A stretch of 64,000 nt of DNA from the NCBI GenBank assembly GCA_905221605.1, contig CAJNDS010002400.1:347501-411500 (forward strand), written 5' to 3'. This document shows positions 1 through 12,442 of the stretch, piece by piece. The notes under the pieces were generated by a model that did no database searches, was not told the DNA's origin, and saw nothing but the letters and a program-made list of their open reading frames with translations. This DNA comes from Symbiodinium natans. Taxonomy: Eukaryota; Sar; Dinophyceae; Suessiales; Symbiodiniaceae. A program made the position numbers and the translations under genes. Position 1 is the first letter of the stretch. Each line of letters begins with the position of its first letter.

Positions 1-2785
1 GCTTAGCTTCTCCTGCCGGCTTGCACTCAGCACAGGCAAGCGCAGCCAAGGGTGCAGCAGCCCTGTTGTGCCAATAGCTACACATGCTAGCGCAACACCG
101 ATTGCTTGTGCAGCCTGAGCTGCCCTTGTTGCCTCGCGCGCCTTCATTGCTCCTTGTGTGACAATGCCGGCTTCAGCCGTGTTGAGCGTTGTTGTGGAGA
201 TGGCAAGAGCAGGTCGAGTGAGCCAAGAACACCAGTGTTGTTGCAAGACGCCTGATTGCAATTTTGCTCTTTGGAAGTCTTTCTCTTCAAGCTCCATGAC
301 GTTGTTTGCGTGCGTGATAGCTTGCCGCTGGTGGTCCTGCTCGCGAGAGTCAGGGACAGGTGGCTTATGGGCTGCCATGACAGGGGCAGACCAGCAACCT
401 TGTGCTGTTCTCAAGAAGTTGGCCATCCAGCCACCATGCATACAAGCCTGGATCAAAGCAATCTCCCCTGTATTTGACGTCTGGAGAGTGCAGAGGCTTG
501 AGCCCCCTATAGGAAGTAATGAGATCTGGGTAGAAGGCTTTACTAGTGGCACAAAATGCGCACGTGGTGCCATGATGTAGTCAAGACGGCCTCTGTCCTG
601 GTGCATGCCGAGAATTTCCACAGGCGAAACTGCAGGCACACGCCCCCAAGCCCCTTCTTCCATCTGGGCACGCCTTTCCTCATTTCCATCTGCACGGTAG
701 AAATCTTGCTGGGCTTCAAGCAGCTTGCGAGAACATGCTTCCACTTCTGCTGCTGTGTGGGGGGCTGCACTTTTCTGCCAGCACTCTGCTACTGCTGCCA
801 AAAGGGGGCTGTAGCTAGCGAGAGCCATCTCACCAAAGAGTGGCTCCATCCGGGGAGGGGGGTTTGCCAGGTGCTGCTGCTGCCATGTGTGGAGCAAGGC
901 CCTGCAGCGTGCACAGATCAACTCATCCCAAACCTCACCTACATGCCCTGTTGCTGCCTTTATAAGCAAGTCGACCAACTGGTCGACCTGAGGGCCCTTT
1001 TTCTCAGTGCTTGCTTGTGACAGTGCAGAGCCTTGGGCCTGTCTAGGAGCTCCCCTTGTGCTCTTTGTGGTTTGTGGTTTTGCTGGGCTTGACCACACAG
1101 AGATGAAGAACCATGACCTGTCTAGTGCACAGGCAGCCCACGTGTGCTGGTAGAGAAAGCCAGCCTTTTCCAGTATGCTTGCCAGGTAGGGCCAGGCTGC
1201 CCAGCCTTCAAGCAAATGGGCAACATACACACGCTCCAGAGGGGTATTCGGTTGGGCATGCTGCAAGGCACCACGAAGAAGCTCGCCAGCCAGGGCAGCA
1301 CATGCAACAGCACTTAAGGGCGCAGCGGGGGCAGGCAGCCACAAGTGCAGTGTTTGCTGGTTTGGGCCATGGTCTGCCAGCGCAGCCGGTTGCTACTGTA
1401 TGCGCAGTTCCCAGCTGGAGCTGTGCTTCGTCTTGGTCCCTGGCACACGGCGTGGCACACTCAACCCCAGCATACCCGCCTCCTGTTGCCACACCGTGGA
1501 CGAATCCAATCCTTGTGGGCAAACACAGGCAGAGTAGGCTGCTGTCTTTGCTCGTGGAGGGCACCACAGTAGGGAGCCACATGCGTGCCGTGTCACGTTG
1601 CGTGTTGGCAACAGGGGGTGGGAGGCTTCTCAGAAATGCCTTCGCATGAACCCGGCTAGGGTCCATCGTTGCAATTGTACCCACTGCTGCAGCACATTGG
1701 CTCTCTGCCTCTAAGAGCACTGACACAAGAAGAGCCCCTGGCGAAACCGTGCATGCTGGATGTGCATGCAGGGTGGACTCTTGCGCCGTCGAGTGCCCAA
1801 TTCGGCTATCCATGGTAGCACAAACCTGCTGGTGGTGAGCATCAATGAATTCCAAGCTCGGCGGCCCTGTGGCAGCACCCTCACTCTGCATCTGGGAGGT
1901 GCTATGCTTCTCCCATGACCCTGTTGTACCTGGCACCAGCTTGTCTTGCTTTCGCACTGTCTCAACCTGTGCTGCCCTTTGCAATATGAGTTGGTGCAAG
2001 GGCTGCAAGCTTTGCGTCAATGAGCTGCACACCTGAGCCAGGCCTTCACCCCCACTAAGCTGCACAGTTGTTGACAAGCCAGCAAAGCGGAGCAAGTCCC
2101 GAACAAGGGTGCTCCTCAGGAAAACCCTGTACTCGGTTCGTGTGAACAAAAAGCGAACTAGCCCACTGGCAGAAGCAAGGCCTGCACTGGTTGCATTGCC
2201 AGCTGCACCACTAGGGAAGGGTTGTATTTCATGCGCACTTGCTGCGCAGGCCAGAAGCCTTTCCACTGCAGGGGCCTTGAGTGTGGATGAGCCAGCCACC
2301 ACCAGCTGCCCTTGGTAGTGTTTAGATGCGGTGCTACAAGCTTGTGTCAAGCATTCATGGAGTGAGGTGCAACCACGGATGAGGCGTGCAAGCGTAGGCA
2401 GGAGCTTCCCTTCTGTCCCCATCCTTTTGAGCATTGGGTCGCCCCTTCCTCCAAGGCCAGCAGCAGTCAAGAGTGCAGCAGCCCCTGCAGCTGCAACAAT
2501 CCACCCTTCTCCACGGGGCTCTGCGTACGAAGCCAAGGTGCTCTCGCGCTGGTCTGGGTGCAAAGAACACACAAGCACCATCTGCTCAACACTGTGCTTC
2601 CTTCCTGTCAGGATGCCATTGAAGCTTGCATTCCTCAGCTCAGATGCCAGGTAGCCTAGGACAGGGCCCATGGCCTCTTCTAGCTCGTGCTGGAGCTGCA
2701 AAGGAGGCAACTTGCCACAGGGCCCTAGCTCAAACTCCAGTGCTTCTGCTGTGGGAAGCTCTCCCATGCTCTCTGCCACAGACAC
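1..2785 (-). CDS. Partial large hypothetical protein gene, two frames
   Basis: Reading right to left, one frame is open from 2785 to about 1392, and a second frame is open without a stop from 1392 to the window edge, about 464 codons each. The gene is therefore partial at its 3' end. The frames join near 1392-1400. This could be a small intron (acceptor ending in TAG before codons for QPAALADHG) or a one-base frameshift in the ACCGGCTGCG stretch. The first codon of the open frame at 2785 is GTG and the first ATG is at 2767; the true 5' end may be a splice acceptor. The protein is Ala/Leu/Gln-rich with scattered Cys and Trp, and a hydrophobic stretch (AIGVALACVAIGTTGLL) lies near the left edge. 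No family was recognised. It is the longest host coding stretch in the window, and CTNAG is not enriched in it, unlike in the transposon. Both strands show ORFs, but only the minus strand stays open throughout. Confidence 0.65.
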
Positions 2786-3146
2786 TTAGGGGGAGGAGGG
2801 GGAGGAGGGGGGGAGGAGGGGGGAGGAGGAGGGGGAGGTGGGAGGAGGGGGAGGAGGGGGAGGAGGGGGAGGAGGGGAGAGGGGGGGAGGGGGAGGAGGG
2901 GGAGGAGGGGGAGGAGGGGGAGGAGGGGAGGAGGGGGGGGGAGGGGGGGAGGGGGGGAGGGGGGAGGAGAGGAGGGGGAGGAGGGGGGAGGAGGGGGAGG
3001 GGGAGGAGGGGAGAGGGGAGGAGGGGGGAGGAGGGGAGGGAGGGGGAGGAGGGAGAGGAGGGGGGAGGGGGGAGGAGGGGGGGAGGAGGGGGAAGAGGGG
3101 GAGAGGAGGGGGAGAGGAGGGGGAGAGGAAGAGGAGGGGAGAGGGT
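2786..3146. repeat. GGGGGA/GGA purine tract (pyrimidine tract on minus strand)
   Basis: About 360 bp of nearly pure GGA/GGGGA repeats on the plus strand. On the minus strand it reads as C/T only and ends in ...CCCCCTAAG immediately before the open frame at 2785. It could therefore act as a giant polypyrimidine tract and 3' splice site for the gene, or it could simply be a mirror-repeat microsatellite able to form triplex DNA. The Gly/Arg and Pro/Ser ORFs in it are artefacts. Confidence 0.9.
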
Positions 3147-3235
3147 TAAGTAAACTGAGCATTTGGCCTGAGAGGTGTTTTGGAGACAAATAACTTGGAA
3201 AAAATCAGAATGAGACCACATACAATTTTGTCTTG

Positions 3236-3300
3236 AGGGTTTAGGGTTTAGGGTTTAGGGTTCAGGGTTCAGGGTTTAGGGCTTTGGGCTTTAGGGTATT
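3236..3300 (+). repeat. Interstitial telomere-like array (TTTAGGG)
   Basis: Tandem TTTAGGG with TTCAGGG and TTTGGGC variants. It is the first of dozens of such blocks; the gene to the left contains none. Confidence 0.9.
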
Positions 3301-4241
3301 TAGGGGTAGGCTCAAACCCTAAACCCTTGTAAACCCGACGCCCTGAACCCGTGTAGAAACTGCCTTGTGCCACCGCCGCGGGCCTCAGGCTCCGGGCGTT
3401 GGAGAAAGCTTCGCGGTAGGGTTCAGGATTTAGGGTTTAGGGTTTGGGGGGCGTCTCCGGTGAAGGCAATAGGGGATTTGGGGGGTAGTGTGGAGGTGGT
3501 TTTAGGCTGTCCCTGGCTTGACTTACCGTTCAGGCCTTCCTTTTTCGGAGGTTTAGGGTTTAGGGTTTAAATTAGGGTGTTCGGTCACTCTGGGCTTGAC
3601 GCTTGCGCAAGTTCGCTTGCGCAAGTTCGCGGTGCTACCGCCCATTGCTGCTTTTATTCGGGAATGCAGCTGCTTTTGACAAGGTACTTGAGTACTTGGC
3701 CATTGTATTAGAAATTGAATGGGGGCTTTGTATTAGTATTCCCTTATTGCCCCCTTAATTATTACACTTACTTCTAATGTTTACTGGTGATGGAAAAAGC
3801 CTCATGAAAATGATACTATAACTAGGGTTTTTTCATCACCAGTGAACACCATGAACAAAGTGCACGAAGTAAGCGCGTTCATGCCCCCTATAAAAGCCTT
3901 GCTATGTTCATTCATGCGGAGTGCGCGGCTTGTTCCTTAATGGGCCTTAATAAACATGTTTGTAAACATATGTGTAAGAATAACGTGGCCTTTCTTACGC
4001 GAGCATACGATAAACACCAAGATTACAATGAGCCGCGATCATATTGTTCTCTTCGGTATTACGCGTGGGCACAATAAACTATAATAACGTCTTTGCTTGA
4101 TGTTCTGTCGCTGCAGCTGACAGGACTTTGAACAGTTACCGGGGCCTACAACCCAAAACCCCTCAACACCCAAACCCCAAACCCCCGGAACCACTTTGAG
4201 GCTCTGACGCCTGGGATGGCTGCGGTACGGGCCTGGCAGGA

Positions 4242-4335
4242 GCCTAAACCCTAACCCTAAACCCTAAACCCTAAACCCTAAACCCTAAACCCTAAACCCT
4301 AAACCCTAAACCCTAAACCCTAAACCCTAAACCCT
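4242..4335 (-). repeat. Interstitial telomere-like array (CCCTAAA)
   Basis: About 13 nearly perfect CCCTAAA units, one of the cleanest arrays outside the transposon. Confidence 0.92.
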
Positions 4336-4932
4336 ACTCTACACTTGGATTCAGATAGGCCCGCAGACCTGCCCTCTCTGAGTGCTGGCTTTTGGGGCTT
4401 TCAGTTGGGGGGTGGTTTTGAGTTGCAGGGATGTGTTCTGCTAGTTGCGCTTTTGCCAGTGGAGGGCTGGCGGGAGGGGGGGACGGGTTGGCTTCAGGGA
4501 TTACCTTAGGACCCCAAAGCCCGAAACCTGCATCGAACACTGAACCCTGAATCATGAAACAAAAAAGGAAAATGAAAGAAACCCTGAACTGTAAAGCCTT
4601 AATCCTGAGAACAAGAACCCCGAAACTCGATGGGAGCTTTTTGCGATAATGAATTCCACTTGCAAAGGGCGAGAATCCATTTAATGGGCCTCCACTGAAC
4701 TCTGAACCCCCAAAATACCCCAAAACCCTCAAGCCTCAACAGGACCCTAAACCTTGCTGGGACTCTATTTACCTACAGTTTAGTAGTAAAGCACCCGAAA
4801 ACCTAAACCCTAAACCCTAAACCCCTTTCAAATTAGTAGGTGTCACCCATAAACCTGTAGGAAAGGAAGAGTCCCAGGTTGTCACAATCCTCACCTCGAG
4901 GGGCGTCGCGACCCCGGATCGCCCTGGCCTGG

Positions 4933-4973
4933 TTTTTTTTTTTTTTTTTTTTTTGGGGGGGGGGGGGGGGGTT
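4933..4973 (+). repeat. Poly(T)-poly(G) junction tract
   Basis: A run of about 22 T followed directly by about 19 G. The same T-then-G order recurs at 7292-7362, 11578-11607, 35711-35785, 38108-38134, 44241-44297 and 53829-53859, and on the minus strand at 10861-10891. Confidence 0.9.
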
Positions 4974-6299
4974 TTGGAAGGTATGGGTTTTGAGGTTTAG
5001 GGTTTAGGGTTCTTTTGTGTAGGGTTCAGCGGCTTGGGAAAAGTAAGCGAGGGGTGCAGCAGCTGTCCCGTAGTTCACCCTATCCTACCCGGCACCTACA
5101 TACTGGGTCCTTAAGGGCTCTCGGGGGTAAGTGCAACCTGGGCATTCATGTTTCTTGCGAGCTGCTCCCTGCCCGTCCCCTGTGCTGCTAAAATGTGTTA
5201 CATACTTATTGTCAGTACTTTTAGTACCATATTTACACTATGAATGAGGATGAGATATCAACAAGTGTATTGTCAGATTATTATACTATGAACAATTTAA
5301 CAATGTAGTTTATACGTTCAGAGCTCACAGCGGACTCATCTACAACTTGGTAGCGGGTTGGTTACTTTCTAAGGGGAACCTTGAACCAACAAAAGAGGGA
5401 AAAGGGTACCACTGGGCTACCAAGTCAACAGACACCCCGCAAAAGGCATCGGCCGGCTGGGAGCGGCACTCTGACTTCTGGCATTGAACATGTGGGTCTT
5501 CTCCGCCTGGACTGGGTTTAGGGCTTAGGGCTTAGGGCTTTTCGGGCTTAGGGCTTAGGGTTTCGGGTTTAGGGGTTCAGGGTTTAGGGTTCAGGGTTTG
5601 GGCTTAGGGCTTCAGATGCCATTCGTTTTCTTATGAGCACGCATGCGTGCATGATGTTTGAGCACGCCAGCTCTGGGTTTAAGCCCCGTCAGTTTTCATG
5701 TTCTAGCAGAGTAGCGTACCACGTCATGATGCATATATCGCGGCGTTCCCAGTACGTACTCATATAGCACAGCGGGCCAGAAGAACAGTCGTACGATTGT
5801 GCTGTAGATGAGGCGCTCTGTGCCTGAACTTGCCAGGAACACGCACGACCCCATCCCCAAACAACACTGTAAACCCTCAACCCTAGCCCCGCATCTTTCG
5901 GGTTTGGGTTTAGTGCAAGGCGGGGCAGCTAGCCGTAGACCCTGCAGTTCGTGAATGGATGTTAGTTCAATACCAAAAAGGGATGCTCGCGCCCACCTTC
6001 CTACCCGACACTCATGATTCCTCCGGCATTTTCCACGAGCCCTGCGCCCGAACCCTAAAACCCTAAACCCTAAAGCCCTGAATCCTAAATCCTGAACCCT
6101 AAACCTTGGGGTCCCGGACAAAGGACAGCAGGCTCGGATCTTCTCGGCCATACTGCACCTCTCAATCGTCAGCATTTAGGGTTTGGGGTTTAGGGTTTAG
6201 GGTTTAGGGGATTCCGGATTCTGGGGACTAGGCTCTTGGGGATCTGCCTGTGCTTCATAGAGGTCCCGAACCATCAGATTCTGGGACTGTTCAGGGATT

Positions 6300-6386
6300 A
6301 GGGCTAGGGTGTTTAGGGTGGTTGGGGTGTTTAGGGTGTTTAGGGTGTTTAGGATGTTTAGGGTGTTTAGGGTGTTTAGGGTGTTG
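6300..6386 (+). repeat. 10-bp telomere-variant array (TTTAGGGTGT)
   Basis: About eight tandem copies of a 10-mer derived from TTTAGGG with an added TGT, with small variants. Its minus-strand translation (HPK repeats) is an artefact of the repeat. Confidence 0.88.
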
Positions 6387-6593
6387 AAACTTTGCAGACC
6401 CCGACGAAGGGCTGAGGATTTGAGGAGTGGGTGCTGCACGTGGGTAGTGTTCTAGGCTTCCCTTTCGGGTACCCATTCAAAGGCGGCACTCTTTAAAAAG
6501 GGATGCCCAAAACCAAGGGACCCCAATGTAGAGAACTACCCGCGTGCATCTGCTCGGGATTTCCAGAACAGCGACCTACCGCTCCTTGTGGCG

Positions 6594-6793
6594 AATTGGG
6601 GAAAGGTGTGTGTTTGGGGTTTAAGGCCTGATAGCGCACCCAAACACTTCCTCTGCAGGTTAAAGTCGTGCAAAAAGTTATCCTTGGGTGCAACCAGCAT
6701 CCCGAAAAGCTGCATCCCCGCCACCTCCCGCAGAACCGTGCCGTTGCCGGCGGTGCCCGTGAACAAGCAGGGCCCCTGCGGTACGAACTGCTT
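6594..6793 (-). CDS. Exon-like island, hypothetical protein
   Basis: On the minus strand a non-repetitive open stretch reads KQFVPQGPCLFTGTAGNGTV and continues REVAGMQLFGMLVAPKDNFL, then HDFNLQRKCLGALSGLKP, flanked on both sides by telomere-like sequence. A plausible acceptor (CCTGAAGCCTAAG) lies just upstream at about 6793. The composition is protein-like (mixed hydrophobic and charged, no repeats). No family was recognised, no start codon or donor is certain, and the right-hand limit of the coding part is unclear. Confidence 0.4.
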
Positions 6794-7328
6794 AGGCTTC
6801 AGGCCAGGGACTGACTATAGGGAGAGAGAGAGAGAGAGAGACACAGAGAGAGAGAGAGAGAGAGACAGAGAGAGAGCGTCCACACAGCCAAGCCTCATAG
6901 ACCCAACACTAGATTCCTGAACCCTAAACACTGAAGCATTCAACCCCAGACACAACGAAAAATCAAGACACCATGCTGACACCACACCAACACACCAAAA
7001 GGCACCAATCACGACGAAAACTTAAAGACAGAACCCCAAACCCCAAACCCTAGATCCCTCGAGCCTGAGAAGCCCTTCAGCCTTCAGCCCTATGCCCTAT
7101 AACACCCTAAATCCTAAAGGACTAAACCCTCCCAGAGCTGGTGGCGCACCGAAGAGACGTGAGGAGGTCTCCTGGGGGACTGCTGATGCATGGCCCTGCG
7201 GCGAAATGGGGTTTCCAGAAAATGGGGGTACCCTTTCGGGGTCCCTTTCAAGGGGATTCTGTCCTGTTTGGTGCATAAAAGGGTTTAGGGGGTTGTTTTT
7301 TTTTTTTGGTGTTTTTTTGTTTGTAGGG

Positions 7329-7363
<35 letters not shown>

Positions 7364-8217
7364 GGCAATTTGTTTATAGGGATAATATCTCTGGCATGTT
7401 GTATAGGGCTTTGGAGGTTTGGACCCTCCTCCGAGTTCGGGTTCATAGGGTCTCGGGTTTATAAGGTTTTGGGAATATAGGATCTGTTGCCTGTGTGTAG
7501 AGGGTTTACGGGGCAAATAGAGTTACAGGGCTTAGAGGTTTAAAAGGGCTTCTAGGACTGGTGCGATCTATAGAGCTTATAGAGTCTTTAGGGTTAGGGT
7601 GTACCTGGGTGTGCCTGGGCACTAGGGTTTGCCCCCCCACCTCCCCCCCTCGTGTCTCGGTACATGGTTCGATTCGGGTTCTAATTCTAGTATGTGCAAG
7701 AGGGTGTAATAAACAGTAAACCACACAAGTCACAAGGTCCTATAAACCTTATACACCAAACCCTCCAACCCACAAAACAAGCTTTTGGGGGAGGCATCTT
7801 TCCTTAGTCCTCCACCGCAGTAACTCCTGAATAATACGGGCACGCTTTTTCTTACGATTCAGTTTAATGAGGGGCCCCCAAAACAAAAAGGGAACAAGGG
7901 CACCACTGGGGGACCTAGTTTCTCTTCAACAAGCTTGCCCTCAACCTCCAAAAATGTCAGGGGCCCCAATCTGACAGGAACCCCCCAATTGGGACGATCT
8001 CTTAGAGAACCCGTGCCTGAACCCCAAACCCCAAACCCCAAACCCTAAACCCTAAGGGTCTTCGAGGCGCAATGCTCTCCCTTTGTCACTTCTCACTGAG
8101 GCTCCAGCCCCTCTGCCGGAGTTTGGGCTGCGGTGGGAGGCTGCGGGGACCTGGGCACTCATGCTTTCGAATGCCAGAAGAGCCTAAAAGCACTGCACCC
8201 CAAACACGAAACCAGTA

Positions 8218-8294
8218 GACCCTAAACCCTAAACCCTAAACCTTATAAACCCTAAACCTTATAAACCCTAAACCCTAAACCCTAAACCCTAAAT
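8218..8294 (-). repeat. Interstitial telomere-like array (CCCTAAA)
   Basis: CCCTAAA units with CCTTATAAA interruptions. Confidence 0.85.
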
Positions 8295-8468
8295 TAATCC
8301 AGGTTTTAGGTGAAATTGCCTAGAAAACAGCAGCCCAGGTCGTCTAAGGGTTAGCCCCACGGCAAAAAATCTCCGAGGTGCTGTGAATCCACGCGGGCCA
8401 TGACATGCCCCAAAGCCCTAAACCCTCAAGGGGTTTCGGGCTTAGGGCTTCCCAGCACCCTGAACCCT

Positions 8469-8580
8469 ACTTGGGGGGTTCATGGGTACTTGTAAGTAAG
8501 GTTTTGAGTACCCCTAATTAAGGTTCTAACCATAGAAACCCTACTTCTAACCCTACCTATGAGTACCCTTGAACCTCCAA
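8469..8580. mobile_element. Short foldback repeat (MITE-like), family A
   Basis: Starts ACTTGGGGGGTTCATGGGTA and ends in GAGTACCCTTGAACCTCCAA, so the two ends are inverted repeats. The interior also folds (GTAAGGTT against AACCCTAC). Non-coding. The same family recurs at about 15 places in this window. Confidence 0.7.
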
Positions 8581-9483
8581 ACTGTCTTGAATGTCGACAT
8601 GGGCTATTCACCGAGGACTCGACCCCGTTGGCTTCAGAACGGATCCGCCTCGGGTCTGCGCCCCGGGCTTCGAGGATGAGGGTTTGTTTGTTCTTTTTTT
8701 GAGAGGGTTTAGGGTTTGGGGTTTAGGATTTGAGGGTCAGGGGTTTGGGTTTATAGGGGTTTAGGGTTTAGCGTGTATCAAACACATCCTGCGGCTCTTG
8801 TAGGGCTTTAGAGGGGGCTGCAGCCCCAAACTCCGAAGCCTCATCCATAAGCCTTAAACCCCTTGTGAGATGCAGAAAGTTGCTCGAGGTTCAGGGCTTC
8901 CCAGGAATTCGGGACCATCATGTTGGGACCCTAAGGCATTCCAATGACCCCCAAAATTGGCCTTGTCTAAAAATGAAAAAGCCACAAGCTCTAGTACGTC
9001 TCACTCCCAACAAAGACCCCTCGGGGGGGGGGGGGTGAAGCCTACAACTCCGGCGCTGCTACTAAATCCTAAACCCTAACCCTAAACCCTAACCCTATAC
9101 CCTACACCCTAAACCCTGAACCCTAAACCCTACACCCGCTTCAGGGCTACCAGGCCACCACTGTGGTTCGTCGGATGCCGCTCCCCAACCTGGGGGAAAG
9201 GGGGCGGCGGGGCGGGGGGATTCAGCCGTGGATACAGGGTACTTAGAAGTAGGGTTCTAAGTACCCCAAAGAAGGGTTACCCTTACAACCCCACTTGTAC
9301 GTACCCATTCTCCTCGGCTTCGGGCTTGTAAGGCTCCGGGCGTTCAATTCTGCTACGCTTCTTCATGTCACTTGCGCTGCGTTCTTTAGTAAGTAGGAAG
9401 GGCTAGTTATTAGTTACCCTACTTACAACCTTACCCTAAAGTTCGCCTTGCAGGTTGAGATATCCCTATAGAGGTCTCACATG

Positions 9484-9574
9484 ACTTGGAGGCTCATGGG
9501 TACTTACAAGCAGGGTTGTAAGTGCCCCCAAATAAAGTCACAACTCTACTTCTAAGTACCCATGAATCTCCAAG
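9484..9574. mobile_element. Short foldback repeat (MITE-like), family A
   Basis: A compact 91-bp copy running from ACTTGGAGGCTCATGGGTAC to GTACCCATGAATCTCCAAG. The arms pair over about 30 bp with few mismatches. Confidence 0.75.
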
Positions 9575-9738
9575 CAGGAAAGGGTTTAGGGTTTAGGGAT
9601 TGAGGCTGCTGGAAAGCACTCGGGGGCTTCTGTCTGCTGATGAACATTGCCACGAAATCATCACCCAGACCCTACGCAACAACAGCACTGAAGATCCGAA
9701 AGTCTCTTAACCCCAAACCCTACAATCTCGAATCCTGT

Positions 9739-9850
9739 ACTTGGGGTTTCAAGCGTACTTGTAAGGCTGGGCACTTCTTGCCAAAAGAAGGTTATAACCA
9801 TAGTTTGCCTACTTAAAACCCTACTCAAAAGTACCCATGAAACTCCCTAA
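9739..9850. mobile_element. Short foldback repeat, diverged family A copy
   Basis: Left arm GTACTTGGGGTTTCAAGCGT, right arm AAGTACCCATGAAACTCC. It lies 165 bp from the previous copy, so the two are nearly clustered. Confidence 0.6.
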
Positions 9851-11544
9851 ACCTCTAAACCCTAAACCCCCTAAACCCTAAACGCAGTCTCTGGAGGGTC
9901 TCGGGGCTTGCTGTGGCTCCCGGCGAAAGTGTGGGAGCTAGCGCGGGGTTTGCTCCTCGTCTTCGGGCACCAGTGTGAGTGATCGAGGGTTTCGCAGTTT
10001 TGCTACTTCTGACCCTAAACCCCCAAACCCTTCATCCTAAACCGTAGACCAACCGCAACTACAGCAGGGGCCAGACTAGCGAGAAGGCTCAGGGTTCCTG
10101 TCAGATTCCTTTTCGGGCCGTCAACCTGACGCCACGATTGCAATGATCCAGGGCTTACCGCAGGGTAGCCCCAAACCCTAAACCCAGAACTCTGAACCCG
10201 AAGCCCAAGCCCTAAACCCTGCGTTCGGAACTTTGGACTGGGATCTCGAACTCCAAACCTTCTTCGCACTTCGTAGTAGTTCTGGATCGGGAATGTGGGA
10301 AGTAGGTGTCTTACATCCCTCTCTAGAGGGCTTTAAGGCTTAGGGTTTAGGTTTAGCGCTTGAAGCACAAGAAAAGCCCCAAAACCCTGAATGTTCTTGA
10401 GCTTCCATTCCGAAATGTGACGTCTACTGCATCCTCTCTGTTCGAAACCCTAGAACCCCAGCCCCCAACCGGCGGCTGGAGGGCTTAGGGTTTAGGGTTT
10501 AGGGCTTGGGGGCTTGGGGCGGGGTTTAGGGTTTAGTTTCGGGTCCGGGGTTACAGTAGCAAGGGTTGCAGGTGGACAAAGCTGTTGAGGCTTGAGGGTA
10601 CTGTGTCACAGAAATCTGGGAGGATCCAAAAAGTAGAGCCCCCACTGGTGCCCAATGCTACTGTGGGTCCGTCCTAGGAACCTGAACTGGGGTGGGCCAG
10701 CTAGGTTCTAGACAGAACCTCCCGTGCCTACGATCGTTCAGCGACAAAGGGTCGGGGTTTTGGAGTTGGGATTGAGTCTTTCGAGGTCTTTCAGGGTTTT
10801 GGCCCCTACAAGCCCGAAACCCCCCAGGGAACTTCAAACCCAAAAGCCCTAGCAAAAACACAACCCCCCCCCCCCCAAAAAAAAAAAAAAACACATAACG
10901 CATGAAATGCTGAAGACATACCCGGCGGCCTGAGTCCTGAGCCCGAAACCCTAAACCACAAACCCTTCGGGGCAACTCTGAAGGGGGCGCAAGACTGCAA
11001 CGAGTCTCCCGTTGCAATACGTCACAGGAGCCGCAACCTGCCAAGGATGCTGGGGCCCTAAACTCTATGAGCAGTCGGAGTTGGGGAATTAGGGATTCGT
11101 TGATTTCGGGTCTTGAGAAACCTCCACAACACAATGGAGATGCTAAACCCTAAACCCTAAAACCTAATAACCCCTGAAACTCCTAAAAACCCCTGAAAGC
11201 CAAAACCCTGCAGTATAAACCCTGCACCCTATAGACCCTAAACCCTCTAAACCCTAAACCACACATTTTATGAACCCTAGACCCTCTAAACCCTACTAAG
11301 AGCTTGGGGTTTTCCCTTTGCTCTGTAGGGCTCACAGTGTAGTACTTTCGAGTTTGGGAAACCCTAAAACCCTAAAGCCTGCAGCTCTACAACCCTAAAC
11401 CCGTAAAAAACCCTGAATCCGCAAAGTTTCTGCAAGTTCCCTCAGAATCTTGCAAAGGCTAAAGAGGCTACAGAGGCTTCAGAATAGCAAGCAAAGACAG
11501 GTTCTGAGTTCTCCACATGTTCCACCCTGCGCCCTAAACCCGAA

Positions 11545-11690
11545 CATGGGGGCCTTAATAATTGGAATAGGGCCTTGGTTTTTTTTTTTGGGGGGGGGGG
11601 GGGGGGTACAAGAGTATACTCATGTAGGGACCATAAGGGAATACTTGCAGTCATGATTCCGACCTCTATACTAGACCCCGCGCCATGCCC
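11545..11690. mobile_element. Poly(T)-poly(G)-headed short repeat, family B
   Basis: TTAATAATTGGAATAG, then T11-G18, then a core with TAGGGACCATAAGGGAATAC and ATTCCGACC. The core recurs at 39770-39862, 40318-40388 and 53860-53925, with the homopolymer junction also present at 53829. The AATTGGAAT and ATTCCGACC ends are loosely inverted. This suggests a small transposed unit rather than a chance homopolymer. Confidence 0.5.
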
Positions 11691-12442
11691 GCTATACTCC
11701 CCACGCGGCCTTGTCCGTCTTTCTCCGCGGCGACACGCCGTCGCGTATGGCCAGGGCGTCTGCATCCTCCTCAAGGTCTGTGGATGTGAGAGCCCCTAAA
11801 CCCCTAAACCCTAGACGCTACAAGAGGCAGGATGAGGTTGGCAGTGGGGCAAAGCAGTTTCTCAGAACTCATCCGCAAGCCCGAAGCCAGGCCCGAGAAA
11901 GCGCATCGAAGCTCCCCACACCACCTTGAAACTGGCAGTAGATGAGTTGGCATCCTAGGCACCCTGAGCCCTAAACAATAAGCCCCAAACCCTAAACCCC
12001 AAACCCAAACCCTACACCCCTGCACCCCCAAGCCCCTAAAACGCAAAGCGCACGGGGCGCAGCGTTTGAGCACCCGGCTTTGTGCAGCGCATCGTCCTGC
12101 ACGCGGGAGAGGGCCCACTGTGGCTCCGAAGGCTACTTCGTTGAGGGTTTAGGGTTTAGGGGTTGAGGGTCGAGGGTTGAGGGGGGGTGGGGGTCTGGGG
12201 GGCATGTGGTTCAGGACAATGTCCCAAGGGGCTGATCAACCCAACTTTCGCCATCACCGTCACCTACCTAAGCCCCCCCAAAAAGTCATAAACCAAGGGC
12301 TTTGTGTTTGGCGGTTCCACCCTTGAAACACCCAGTAGAATTCAACCCCCCATTCAGCCGAAACCCACTCTTCCTACATAAGTACCCACAAACCTCCAAG
12401 TATACCCTAAAACCTAAACACCCCTAAACCCTAATTAAACCC

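Larger units (their letters stand above)
3301..6590. other. Non-coding, repeat-rich stretch
   Basis: No convincing gene. It holds telomere-like arrays (4242-4335 CCCTAAA; short blocks near 4800, 5515-5610, 6050-6110 and 6176-6210), a T22-G19 homopolymer junction at 4933-4973, and a spacer at 3600-4130 without telomere repeats. A minus-strand island at 3355-3415 reads YREAFSNARSLRPAAV and might be an exon, but no clear donor was found. A fragment of the AAGGG...GGTACCACTGGGC repeat lies at 5345-5440. Confidence 0.6.

Noticed and set aside
1113-1649. 178-aa plus-strand ORF
   Set aside because: Antisense shadow of the longer minus-strand gene, which stays open across and beyond it.
2626-3221. 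Gly/Arg-rich and Pro/Ser-rich ORFs over the GGA tract
   Set aside because: They are translations of a low-complexity purine tract in every frame.
4230-4335. True chromosome end
   Set aside because: Unique sequence continues on both sides, and similar arrays occur in both orientations throughout.
6197-6476. NTLNTL / HPKHPK repeat ORFs
   Set aside because: Translations of the TTTAGGGTGT array on the minus strand.
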